A DNA stretch of 64,000 nt, from positions 6,696,001-6,760,000 of the forward strand of contig CM038920.1 in assembly GCA_021904315.1 (NCBI GenBank). Reading direction: 5' to 3'. The notes below the pieces were generated by a model. It was not told where the DNA came from. It worked only from the letters and a program-made list of their open reading frames with translations, and did not search any database. The stretch comes from Sphagnum magellanicum. Its lineage: Eukaryota > Streptophyta > Sphagnopsida > Sphagnales > Sphagnaceae. Below, piece after piece: positions 38,401 through 48,040 of the stretch (the first letter of the stretch is position 1; the number at the start of each line of letters is the position of its first letter). Both the position numbers and the translations under genes were made by a program.

Positions 38401-38939
38401 CATAAAAGCTCCATCTGATTTGTCTTTGGATACACTTTTTTTGGGTAGCAATTACAAGTTCATTATAACTTCCCAAGTTTTCGGGTTTGAACAAATCATA
38501 CTTACCTTTGCAGGTTTTGGTTTCACGAATCTCCAAGTTTGAGCAAATAAATTTGCATTATGGTTTTAGTTAGTTTTCTATTGTGGTCTCCAATTTGTAT
38601 TTTGGTTTTTGGTCGATTTTGAACATACCAACAATGATGACTAATAATGATGTGTGCTTGCTTGAATATATTGGTGAGGTTGAAAATGATCGACACATTA
38701 ATCTAACTTTTAATGTTCTTGCATTGAGTGTTGCAATTGCAACGAGCTTGTCAGATGTTGAAAGTGTACATCTACACATTGTGACTAACTTTGTTTCTAT
38801 TGATGTTGAGGTTATGTAACTTGGAAGCCACATAGTCAAAATTTTATTTGTTATGGTTTTTTTGTTGTCAATGACAACTTACTTGTGAATATTGTGAATT
38901 TACAGATGTTACGGTATTTAATCTACATAACAAAATAAG

Positions 38940-39720
38940 CAAATAGGAATTTTTTGTTCCAAGCATCTACCCTAAGAAAAGGTCTAATAAAATATAATAA
39001 GATTAATGGGATCACGTCCATGGAAACTCATGTTGGCTTTGCACATCCTAGGTTGGTTGCTTAAAGGAAAATATAGTTTGCTATTAAAAAGGTTATTATG
39101 AAAACAAGTCACAATCGGTGGTCAAGCAAGAAGAGGTGTGGGCCTTCCAGGGTTTTTTGGTGCAAACAATCCTTATAAGAAAATTGATGAGGTATAATAG
39201 TAATTTTTAAAAGATTTGATCTTGTACATTTGCAAAGGGTACAAGGCCCTTTCAAGTTGTGAAAATGTTTGGCTACAAAGGTTAATATTACGACAATGTA
39301 TTTGTGTGATTTTTTCTTTTCATTTTGATTTAGTTGAAAAAATCTTAATTGTAGGGGAGTTATCTCTATTTAGGAGGTTGTCTATAATTCTAACTACATG
39401 TGTTGATCCCCTTGTTTGGTGTCACATTCATGAGACTCAATTTCCAAATGTTGATTTCCTAGCCAAGTAGATCCTTGGAATTCCAAGATCATAAATTGAA
39501 ATTGAAATTGAACATGTGTTCAATCTTGTTGGTGTGTTGAGAGCTTTTTGATGTTGCCGATTAAAACTTGTTGGCCTGTCGACAACTCTCCAATTTTGCT
39601 GATCAACACAACTCTCCAATGTTGCTGATTACAAGTAGAAAACTTAGATCGTATCACAAAGATTTTAATCTTTGTGCCACTGTGAATTTGCAGGTTGATG
39701 TTGGAGCTCACCCATGACAA
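38940..39720 (+). pseudogene. hAT-type transposase relic with an internal deletion
   Basis: Frame 39216-39470 joins an N-terminal-like piece (CENVWLQRLILRQC) directly to a C-terminal-like one (ELSLFRRL, then DPLVWCHIHETQFPNVDFLAK). After a stop the next codons continue as ILGIPRS and a VFNLVGVLRAF-like stretch, matching the hAT dimerisation region (usual form: FP-LA-ILGIP-S-E--FS-AG). The middle of the enzyme is missing and several stops interrupt it, so it is a dead, internally deleted copy. Confidence 0.62.
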
Positions 39721-39777
39721 CAATGGTGTCTTATTGTGTTTTGTGAGGTTGGGGTGTTTGTGTTTTTATGGGATGTA

Positions 39778-39870
39778 TGTGGGGAGTGGTTGTGGCAGGC
39801 AACTTGTGCTGCATCGTGAAGAGTCATGTAAAGGACTGGGGTTCAACTCTCCCGCAAGTTAGTACTGTGT
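39778..39870 (+). mobile_element. SINE-like tRNA-derived fragment
   Basis: GTGGTTGTGGCAGGC (A-box-like, near 39786) is followed about 50 bp on by GGGGTTCAACTCTCCC, close to the B box GGTTCRANNCC. Layout recalls plant SINE heads. No tail or target duplication was found, so ends are uncertain. Confidence 0.4.
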
Positions 39871-40326
39871 TCAAATTTGTGTGATTGCAAACAAAATTTC
39901 AAACATAAAAAACTTATGTATATCTGTTGTGCATATCCTTTGTTAGTTTGATTTTGACAACTTGCAAACCCATATCTGGTCAAGGAAGAAAGATGAAAAT
40001 GAATTCATTCCAGGTTGACACAAATATGTGAAAAAAATTTCAATGCATATCCAAATGTTAATTTTTTATGGAAAATATGTTATATTGGTATTCTGCAGTA
40101 AGCCTCAAAACTTGATATCCGCACACAAACACTGGTTTGGACACTTATAACAACCCAATAAGTAGGACCATAATTGCTCTGAAGGTACCCAAATTGCCTT
40201 CTGTAACTCAATGATTTAAAACCCATTCCATGACAAAAACAAACAATTTCCTAATTCAGACTCTTAAGTTCAAGCTCTTATTGTTTTGCACCAGGTTGCC
40301 ATAAAATCTGATATGCAGCTGAAGTA

Positions 40327-40400
40327 AATCCCAGAGGGATTTGTTGCGATGATATTCTACAAAGTGAATCCCAGAGGGATTTGTTGCAATGATATTCTAG
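40327..40400. repeat. 40-bp direct duplication
   Basis: AATCCCAGAGGGATTTGTTG starts at 40327 and again at 40367, with the following ATGATATTCTA also repeated. The core CCCAGAGGGATTT is itself nearly palindromic. Confidence 0.9.
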
Positions 40401-40828
40401 AACTGTGAAATTGAAACCCTAATGCACAGATATTAAGCAAATGTGTACCTTTTAGCATAAGTAAGTCCACACTCTTCTAATTGCCTCCTGGTGGTGGTGG
40501 TGGTGGTAGTCGCTCTTGGCTACTCTCTCTGTCCCCCACTCTCTTCTTGACTCTTGGCTACTGGGTGCACTACTACTTAAAAGATCAGTGAGTGCTGCAC
40601 TGGGTTTTCATCAAGCAGTCTAAGTTCTTAAATTTGTACAAACTGCAAATTGCTCACTCACAATAACACTCTGACATTTTGGCCCTCTCACTAACACAGT
40701 TGAACAAATTTTGTAGCTTGCAATATTTTTCTAGATGATAAATAAAGCTCAGAGGGAAGACTTGCAAGCACATTGTTCTCACATGAGACTGTAACAGTCC
40801 TTTGGAGCACTTGTATCGGTTACTAGAC

Positions 40829-41269
40829 CTAGTTGCTTTTGCTTCGCAATATCGGACCATCAGAACTTGGTGCAGTCCCACGATCTGTGGTAGTCGCGGG
40901 AGGTGCAGCTGCTGCTGTATCCTCCTCGTCGAAGTTTTTGTGATAATCGTTCTCATTCATTTGTCCTTTGGACATCATCCGTTGCTGTTCCGCCTGCTGT
41001 TGCCCTATCGCACGAATGCTGGCCTGTCTCTCTGACACCTGCGCCTTGGTTTGGGCGGCTTTGTTGTCCGCCTCCTGACGCGCCTGCGAGCTGAACGGGT
41101 GCGCAACTTTGCTCACCGTCGCAGTAACTGTCGCCTTTGCATGATCCAGCTTCTCTCGCGCTCCCGAAGTCACGTTCACTATCTGTTCCCTTGCATTTGC
41201 ATTCGTCTCATTCGATGCTGGAGACTGCGACGTTGCTGGTTTGCTGATCTGGTCCCGAAAGGACGCCAT
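40829..41269 (-). CDS. Group 4 LEA protein (LEA_1 family), single exon
   Basis: 146 residues, start ATG at 41267-41269, stop TAG at 40829-40831. Late embryogenesis abundant proteins are hydrophilic and protect membranes and enzymes during desiccation. The N-terminal part carries the LEA_1 signature: AREQIVNVTSGAREKLDHAK, then ATVTATVSKVAHPF (residues about 27-60), followed by an amphipathic Ala/Gln/Lys/Glu helix (RQEADNKAAQTKAQVSERQA) and a disordered Ala/Pro/Thr/Ser tail. There is no Cys or Trp, no signal peptide and no membrane span, as expected for a cytosolic or nuclear LEA. Its GC-rich codons contrast with the AT-rich surroundings, which supports it as a live gene. The length is usual for the family. 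Expression in drying tissue or spores is inferred from family only. Confidence 0.85.
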   Translation of the reverse strand: MASFRDQISKPATSQSPASNETNANAREQIVNVTSGAREKLDHAKATVTATVSKVAHPFSSQARQEADNKAAQTKAQVSERQASIRAIGQQQAEQQRMMSKGQMNENDYHKNFDEEDTAAAAPPATTTDRGTAPSSDGPILRSKSN

Positions 41270-41455
41270 CGCTGACCAACGAGAGGCGCGACAAGAAAGC
41301 TGATGCTCACGATCACTTGGTCACTCAACCAAATCTGCTACCGCTGCTCCTAAACTCTGTCACAAATCTTCGCAAAAACCAAAACTACTGGAAATCCCTT
41401 CTTGACAAATCAGAAAAAAAAATTGACCAACAAAGTTTGACAAATCTGATACAGA

Positions 41456-41463
41456 CTATATAA
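41456..41463 (-). promoter_or_regulatory. Candidate TATA box of the LEA gene
   Basis: On the minus strand TTATATAG lies about 190 bp upstream of the LEA start codon, which would give a leader of about 150-160 bp. It is the only good TATA match close upstream. Confidence 0.5.
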
Positions 41464-41469
41464 CAACAA

Positions 41470-43084
41470 AGTTCTCTGCAAACCTTGATCTGAAAACACA
41501 AAAGCGCAGCAACACTAAGAAATTGAAATTGAAGAAACACAAGTATGAGAGAAACTGTCGACTTATTTACTTACTCAAGAGCTTGCCTGTTCCAAATCTT
41601 TGGTGAGAGAAATACGAACCAGCTACAAGCTATACTCCCAGTTTGTCTGCACTCTGCTCTGGTCTCGTAAGCAACAAATGCAAGTAATTTGGGTGCTTGG
41701 AAAATCTTTACTCTTCGCACCATGGTTGCCACGAAATAAAGCTTCTGTTTTAAGAAAAATTTTACCTGCAAATTGGGGGATGAGGACGAAGCTGAGCTGT
41801 GCTTGTGGCAAGTGGCGCATCGCCACTGCTAGGATTTGCATGCCGAATGGCCACATGTAAATGGGAGGAAATGCCAAATAAGCACCAAATTTTTTGTTGT
41901 CGCATTGTGGAATCTGGGGTGCTGTCATCAAATGAGCTTTACAGTTTCCTGCTTGCAATATCTCTCTCTCTATATATATACCATACCCTAAATAGGGTAT
42001 GATGCAAATGGGACAGATATATGGTGGGTGGCCCAGCGATTTTTTCCTGGTGTGCCAGATTTCGCCAAAATGTGAAAAATTAGAATTTATGAAATGGAAA
42101 AAAAAAATCCCCAAAACTTTGAAAAAAATTTGAATTTTTTTGGCCACATTTGGACTCTGATTTTAGTTTGGTAGCATTTTTAAAAAAAATAGTCTGTTTT
42201 TACTACCGTATTACCTTTACCATTTCGGCAATAGATTGTCGAATAATTAATTAAATTTTAAATCTTAACTTCGGCACTTGGTTTTTTAATTCTGAAAATT
42301 TCAGCAGGTAATGGCTATACATAATAATAAACAGTCTACTTTGTGTTTAGACCACTTCAGCGTTAAAACTCTGTACTTGGAGGTCTGGGGTTAATTAACC
42401 CTGACAGTGAATGTCTGGGATCAAACCCTGACAGATTTATTAAAATTTCGACACAAAAAAGAAATATTTAAAAACAAATTCGAATAAACAAAAAATAATT
42501 TAATTTATGCCGAATTGGTAAAGGAACTACGGTATTTAGACCGGTTATAAAAACCTGCCACCATTTAAGGCTAAAGCCCTCTTCAGATGCTGGCCAATGA
42601 CAGAACATTGGCAAATTTGAAAAAAATATATCACGGATTAAGGCTAACATTTTCCCCTTTTTATGGGGGAATTTAATTAAGATTTATGAATTCCACACAC
42701 TGTCATTTTGTAGCTCATATTCAACACAGTCACATACCCACCACAATAGCTTCTTTCCATTGAATAACAATAAATCCTCACAAGGTTCAAATTCAAAAAT
42801 AAGATAAACCTTCAAAATTCCAGAACTTTTCTTGTTGCCATCTCCAAAATTCTTGCCTATCTGTGTTACTTGTAGTAGTAGAAGAGACTGCACACACATG
42901 CACAAAACACATTTCAACATTATGACATGTCAGAGCAACAATGTTGGATTCAACCCATTGTTTTTTGGGGCAGAATTTGCTGCAGCAAAGAGAGCGAAAA
43001 TTTCAGCAATTTGAATCTTCAAGACAGAATCTTTCAACAGGGGTTTCTACTTAAGTTTTATGGTCATGTTTGATGTGAATTGTT
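41470..43084. other. Intergenic region with an eroded tRNA-like repeat
   Basis: Near 42390-42450 two related units, GGGGTTAATTAACCCTGACAG and GGGATCAAACCCTGACAG, stand about 40 bp apart and resemble degraded pol III B boxes, so an old SINE is possible. A TATATATA run lies at about 41973-41980. Nothing coding was recognised. Confidence 0.35.
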
Positions 43085-44130
43085 TTGCACATGCATGTAT
43101 TTCTCTTGCAGATTGTAGAAGGTGGCTGTGAGTCAGATGTGTATGTACATAATAGCCTTGACAATGAAATGTTTGCCAAACATGGGTTGCTAGGACAAGC
43201 TTGGAGAGTGTTCCACAGCATGTCCCTACATAATATGATGTGGTTGCATGGAGTGCCACAATTGTGGGATGTGTGGGCAATGGTTGAAGGCATAGGAACT
43301 ATTTGACCAAATGCGGCAGCAAGAGGGGGAGAAAGGATCCAAACAGTCAACTTTGCTGGGGTTCCATGTGCATGTGCCAGTGTAACACAACACTTGAAGA
43401 AGGCATGCATGCTCATGAACAGCTTATTCCAGCTGGTTCTGAGTCAATGACTTTGTGTGTAGTAGAAGCTTTCTCGACATGTATGCCAAGTGTGGGAGCA
43501 TTGAGGATGTGCAAAGAGTATATTCAATGACATGTTGATATCCACTGTGGGTTGGGATACCGTGATCCTTGCACATGTGGAGATGTGGGAGCAAGAGAAC
43601 AACGCATTGCAACTATCTCAGCAAATCCAACACAGAGTTTGGGCCACTCCCTGTGGCCTTATGCACATGCCGAATTCAAATGGCACAAGGCATCTGTGCG
43701 TATACATACACAAGTCATTTGAAGCAGATGTGGATTGGATATGTATGTGGGTATAAACCTTGTTGACAATGTGTGCCAATGTGGGAGCTCTGAGGGTTTT
43801 CAACAGGATGCCCATATGTGATGTTGTTGCTTGGACTCCCATGATCATGGCATAGGTGTTAATGCAGGCAAGGGCAGCAGGGATTCGGACTAGTTTGACA
43901 AATGCAACAGAAGCAGGTTGATCCAAGGCCTGTCACATTTGTTTGGATGCATCTGCCACAGTAGCAGCGACTTACAGAAGGCTGACATGTTCAGGAACAG
44001 ATTGTTCAAGCTGGTTGGGGATCTAATGAGTTTGTGTGTTGTTGTATGATTGACATGTATGACAAATGTGAGAATCCAGAAAATCCACAGAGATATCATA
44101 ATCAAGATATTGACATGGAAGACATACATG
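43085..44130 (+). pseudogene. Decayed PPR (pentatricopeptide repeat) protein gene
   Basis: Fragments in all three forward frames keep the order of a plant PLS-type PPR protein. They include CESDVYVHNSLDNEMFAKHG with GQAWRVFHSM (43120-43230), an EEGMHAHEQL stretch (43400), FLDMYAKCGSIEDVQRVYS (about 43471-43527) and, after more shifts, VQEQIVQAGWGSNEF and MIDMYDKCENPENPQR (about 43985-44095). Live PPR proteins of this class bind organellar RNA through 35-residue repeats. Here stops and frameshifts break every repeat, and no start or C-terminal E/DYW domain is visible. It is clearly non-functional. Confidence 0.8.
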
Positions 44131-45220
44131 TCATGACAGTGAGAAGCTGGCCATTGCTTTTACGTGCATCAGCACACCTCCTGGGCTCCAATTCCATATC
44201 TTCAGGATCTGTCCATGTTTGCTGACTGCCACATTTCCACAAATTTCATTGCAATGATTGTTGAGAGGGTAACTTATTGTAAGAGATCGTGCTAATCACT
44301 TTCATCACATCAAGGATGTGGTCTTTGTTTGGTAGGGGATCACAGTGATGCCCAACTATCTGTTTTGCCAATTGGCCCCTTGGATTTGGTTGTGTTGTGT
44401 TGTTTGAACTTGAAGAGTATGAATGAGAAGAGTGCATGTTTAGAAAACTACTCAACTTGATAACTCACATAATTATGCCACAACATTTGTTTCAGATGTA
44501 TGTTCCTTAGGTTTGTGACAATGAGTAACAGGAAGCAGATCAATGGACCCAGGCAGTTTCTAGGATTTCAATCTGTGAACATGACTCTGATAGTAAATTT
44601 TTCTACTTGTAAACCCAAGTAACATCAGTCATGTTGAAGGAACATGACAAGTGCTATGCTTGCATGCAACCTGGATGCCTGACTCATAACTGCACACATG
44701 CTGATCAGATTGAAATTTCAGCTTCCCCCAAAACAATGTAATTCTAATGTATTTATGGCACTCCAGAGTCTAATGAAGATAAAACACCAAACAAATAGTG
44801 CAGCTTGCAATGTTCATCTGAGAGTATAATTGCTTAATGTTGGACTCCTTTCCCTTGCAAAAATTCTCTCGTCAAACATTGAAACTGAACAATTGCAGAG
44901 AGTTTGTAGGACTGATTCTTGGGAGTTCATGTTCTGTGCAAGATTTTCTGATGCCATTTAGGTGAATACTCATGCTTATGCCTAGATTCAAACAATGCGA
45001 CATGCTGCCTAAAAAGAACAAAATGAGCAATCAATGGAGTTTAATAGACTAAGTTGGTTTTATGAACTCATCAGCGAAGGTCCATGAAAGAAAATTTGTC
45101 TGTTAATAGAGTTTGTCAGGAGGAGAAATCCAGAATATATCAACTTTGAACAAAGAAGAATGACAATGGAAGGATCAACAGCTAAATCTACTCCATTGAC
45201 TGTGTTGATCAGAGTGACCG
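44131..45220. other. Intergenic region between two pseudogenes
   Basis: No recognisable gene. The left part is the PPR pseudogene flank. The right part may include more eroded intron sequence of the duplicated gene, whose clear similarity begins near 45235. Confidence 0.4.
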
Positions 45221-45234
45221 GTATCTACTTTTCC

Positions 45235-47010
45235 ATCCTGGGCATAGAGCTTTCTTTTCAAAGCTCTGCTTTGTTCAACTACTGTGTGAGCTTTCAGGCA
45301 TTGGCTGATTTTTCTGTTCATGAGACTGGTTGCTTGTTGTGAAATAGTACCACATCAGAGAGACCACTCACAGAAGTCTGCAGAGCTTTTCCTTGAGCTG
45401 ATTGCACTTTCATGTACTCTTTCATTCTTGCTGCGAGAGTTTTGCATTTTGCAGGTAAGTTGGATGTCAGGGAACTCAATACTCCAATAAAAACCTTGGA
45501 AGTTCAAAAGGAGAGAATGAACTTTTCACACAATGATCATGAAAAGGACTATGATGCTCTGCCATCTCAAAAAGGCTAAGTTGCAACTCCTATCAAGACA
45601 CCAAGACCTTGTTTGGCAGCCACTCCTCTGTCTTTCCCTCTGAACCTGATCATGGTTCACCCAAACATGAAAAGGTGCCAGTTGAAAGACCAGCTCTTTA
45701 CAATGCACATGAAGGAACCACAAATTCCAGAACAGATGAGTCAAGGAAGATTGAGGTGAACATTGCTCAGCTGCAGACTTGTATCAGGAAGTTAATGCAA
45801 CATGATGAAAACCTTCCAATGCCCGAATCCCCTGAAGTCTCATTGAACTGCTCCAAGGTCTCAATAGGTGATGAGATTTCATGAAATGAGCATCTGGCAA
45901 AAACACCTTTTTCTCCTCTACCTCAATTGTTGAAGGTGAACACTCAGGTGGTGTGGCATTTACAGTTGTGGTTGAACAACCTGTACACAAGGTCTTGTCT
46001 CCCAGAGCTGAATTTCTCAGAAAAGAGCCTTAGTATGACCCAGACCTGCTGCAGAATCCGGATTTTGATCCAGTTGGAGCTGCACCTGGGAGTTCAGTAA
46101 CAGAAATTCTGGCTTCACCAGAAACTGACAATCTGGTGATTTCTGACCTAAGGTAAGGTGAGCCTAAAAGGTCGAAAGTACCTCTGACACTGCTGAAAGG
46201 ATTGGACTTTCAAATTCCAGATGTGCTTGCTGCAAGGACAAGCTGCAACAATATGGTGGATCTGAAGGAGGTCAAACCACCTACATCCTCTGAATGTATA
46301 TCACAATATGCTAAAATTGGGTTACTGTACCTTTATGATTGCTGAGAAAATTCCACCTCTAAATGAAGATAGCCTTCCCTGCAAAGACGAGCTGTAACTA
46401 TGTGGTGGATAGCAGCTCTTAGATAAATGAGAGTGCACCTCTTTCAGATCAAGGTGAACTTGCTGCAAAGGTGATGTAGTAAATGCAAAGGAGGTTTTGG
46501 AAAAAGCCTCGGAATTCCACTACAGAAGGTCTGTTCAATAACAGAACAACTTGCACATGGGGAAGGCTAGTTAGTGACACCAGTAGCTGCTGTGCAAACA
46601 ATGGGAATAGATTGTCCAGTGGACCTCCATATCGAGGAGGATGAGATTGATAATCATGAGCTTTTTTTGGGTGCAAGGTTTCTGATGGGGATGGTGTTTG
46701 GCAGTTTGCTTTTTGGATTTGTGTCTGGGTTACTTTTGGCATCTGGCAGCCAAGGGCTTCTGCCACAGAATGGCATGCCAACCTTTTGGCACCATCATGG
46801 CATAAGTCTTCCATCAGGAAACCAGTCTTGGAGATGTCAAAGAGTGTTGAGGATCTGGAGCAGGATTGTGGTAGTACTAGTTCCTCCCACCCAGTTGTAG
46901 ATCTGATTTCAATTCATAAAGGCTATGGTCATGTGAGGACACGAGTCTACTAGCTTGTCGAACAGATACAGTATGACCACTTCAGAGGTTTTGCAAATGC
47001 TTATGTGGGT
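45235..47010 (+). pseudogene. Broken inverted partial copy of the 7.8-12.5 kb gene
   Basis: Follows the minus-strand gene from its intron 1 (gene about 11.8 kb) through exon 2 to gene position 9987. Shared landmarks are the intron piece around CATAGAGCTTTCTTTTCA, the acceptor TTGCATTTTGCAG (45440-45455), KIEVNIAQLQT (about 45750), and PVAAVQTMGIDCPVDL plus the membrane span MGMVFGSLLFGFVSGLL (46575-46740). A TAA at 45577-45579 replaces an Arg codon, and later frameshifts and stops break the frame repeatedly. Because intron sequence is included it arose by DNA duplication, not reverse transcription. Similarity stops abruptly at 47010 after GCTTATGTGGGT. Exons 1, 3 and 4 of the parent were not found here. 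Confidence 0.9.
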
Positions 47011-47860
47011 GTGGCTACGAGGATCAGAAGAAAGACGTCGCGGCCGCGGGCCTTAAGGGATTATTTGCCTTAGGCGGCAAGAAGGTAAATACTGGATCGA
47101 ACTCTTACGCATATATGAAGCCTCTAAGCTGCACTTGCTTATAAGAACTGTCGGCCAGTTCCAGTACTTTAACACTGGAACTGCCCATTGCAGTAGAAAT
47201 CTCAGAATTAATAATTTTGCAGAAATCCGTGGATGATTCCATCGCAAGACTCATGAGATACTATTAATTCGGTGACATTGGGTATATGTGAACAGGGCCA
47301 TGAAGACGGAATATCGTCAGAGGCGTGTGATAATGAGAAGCTGCGTAAGGATAGATATAACACATCTCATCATCGGGAGAGGAGTACGTCGCCGGCTGCA
47401 GTAGCTCGAAATTATGTACCCACAGACGCTGAAGAGTCGGACGACTACTCAAAGTATGTTGTACCTGCCGGGGAGATCATGAACATGGGTCTGGACATGA
47501 AAAACGTGGAAGAGTATGCTGTAAGTTGGTAAATAATATTGCAGCTGCTGTTCACAGAGCGTTTGGCAGGCAGACAGGCAGACGAAAAAATATGTGCTGG
47601 ACGCAGTGTCGATGATGATCGATGAGGCCTGCAACTCCCATGATGTCTCTTACCTTCAGCAACCGCGGATCAGTCCTGAAGAGCTGCGCGTGATGAATTG
47701 GAAGCTGGGAGTTGCATCAACGGGACATCAAATTGCTCGAAAATCTGGTTGCGGATTCGAATCCGCGAGATCTGCATTTTCTTCGCAGAATGGGTGTCTT
47801 GGGGATCAGTCTGGGAGAGAGAGAGAGAGAGCGGGGCGGAAGTTTGGAGTTTTAGGGTTT
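47011..47860 (+). other. Unassigned GC-rich exon-like block
   Basis: Composition changes sharply at 47011. An open stretch reads EDQKKDVAAAGLKGLFALGG and ends KK at 47084 before a GTAAAT donor. A second, 47296-47520, follows an acceptor AACAG and reads 75 codons (GHEDGISSEACDNEKL, NYVPTDAEESDDYSKYVVPA) to a consensus donor GTAAGT. A third frame from about 47558 reads KKYVLDAVSMMIDEACNSHD. Both leading pieces are phase 0. However, the gap 47521-47557 is too short for a plant intron, so the third piece may be frameshifted. I do not recognise the protein. It is probably a fragment of another gene joined by the rearrangement, or part of a real small gene. Confidence 0.4.
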
Positions 47861-48040
47861 AGGGTTCCTTAACACCCGCCGAGTTTCCAGGCTTAGGGAT
47901 TAGAATTCCTTAGAACCCGGGGAATTTGGAGTTTTAGGGTTTAGTTTTCATAAAATACCCACCATTTTGTATAACCTGTTTTAGGGTTTCGTAAAACCTG
48001 GGGAATTTTGAGTTTTAGGGTTCCTTTTAAAACACGTACC
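47850..48040. repeat. GAGTTTTAGGGTTT repeats
   Basis: GGAGTTTTAGGGTTTAGGG at about 47854, GGAGTTTTAGGGTTTAG near 47930 and TTGAGTTTTAGGGTTCC near 48008 form a diverged repeat of about 75-80 bp with telomere-like cores. Confidence 0.65.

Noticed and set aside
47521-47557. A 37-bp intron joining two exon-like pieces
   Set aside because: Plant introns are rarely below about 60-70 bp, so this is not accepted as a splice event despite a good GTAAGT donor.
47745-47775. tRNA-like T arm (TGCGGATTCGAATCCGCGA)
   Set aside because: It is a perfect 16-bp palindrome with a 6-base loop, not the 7-base T loop, and no A box, anticodon arm or acceptor stem is found upstream.
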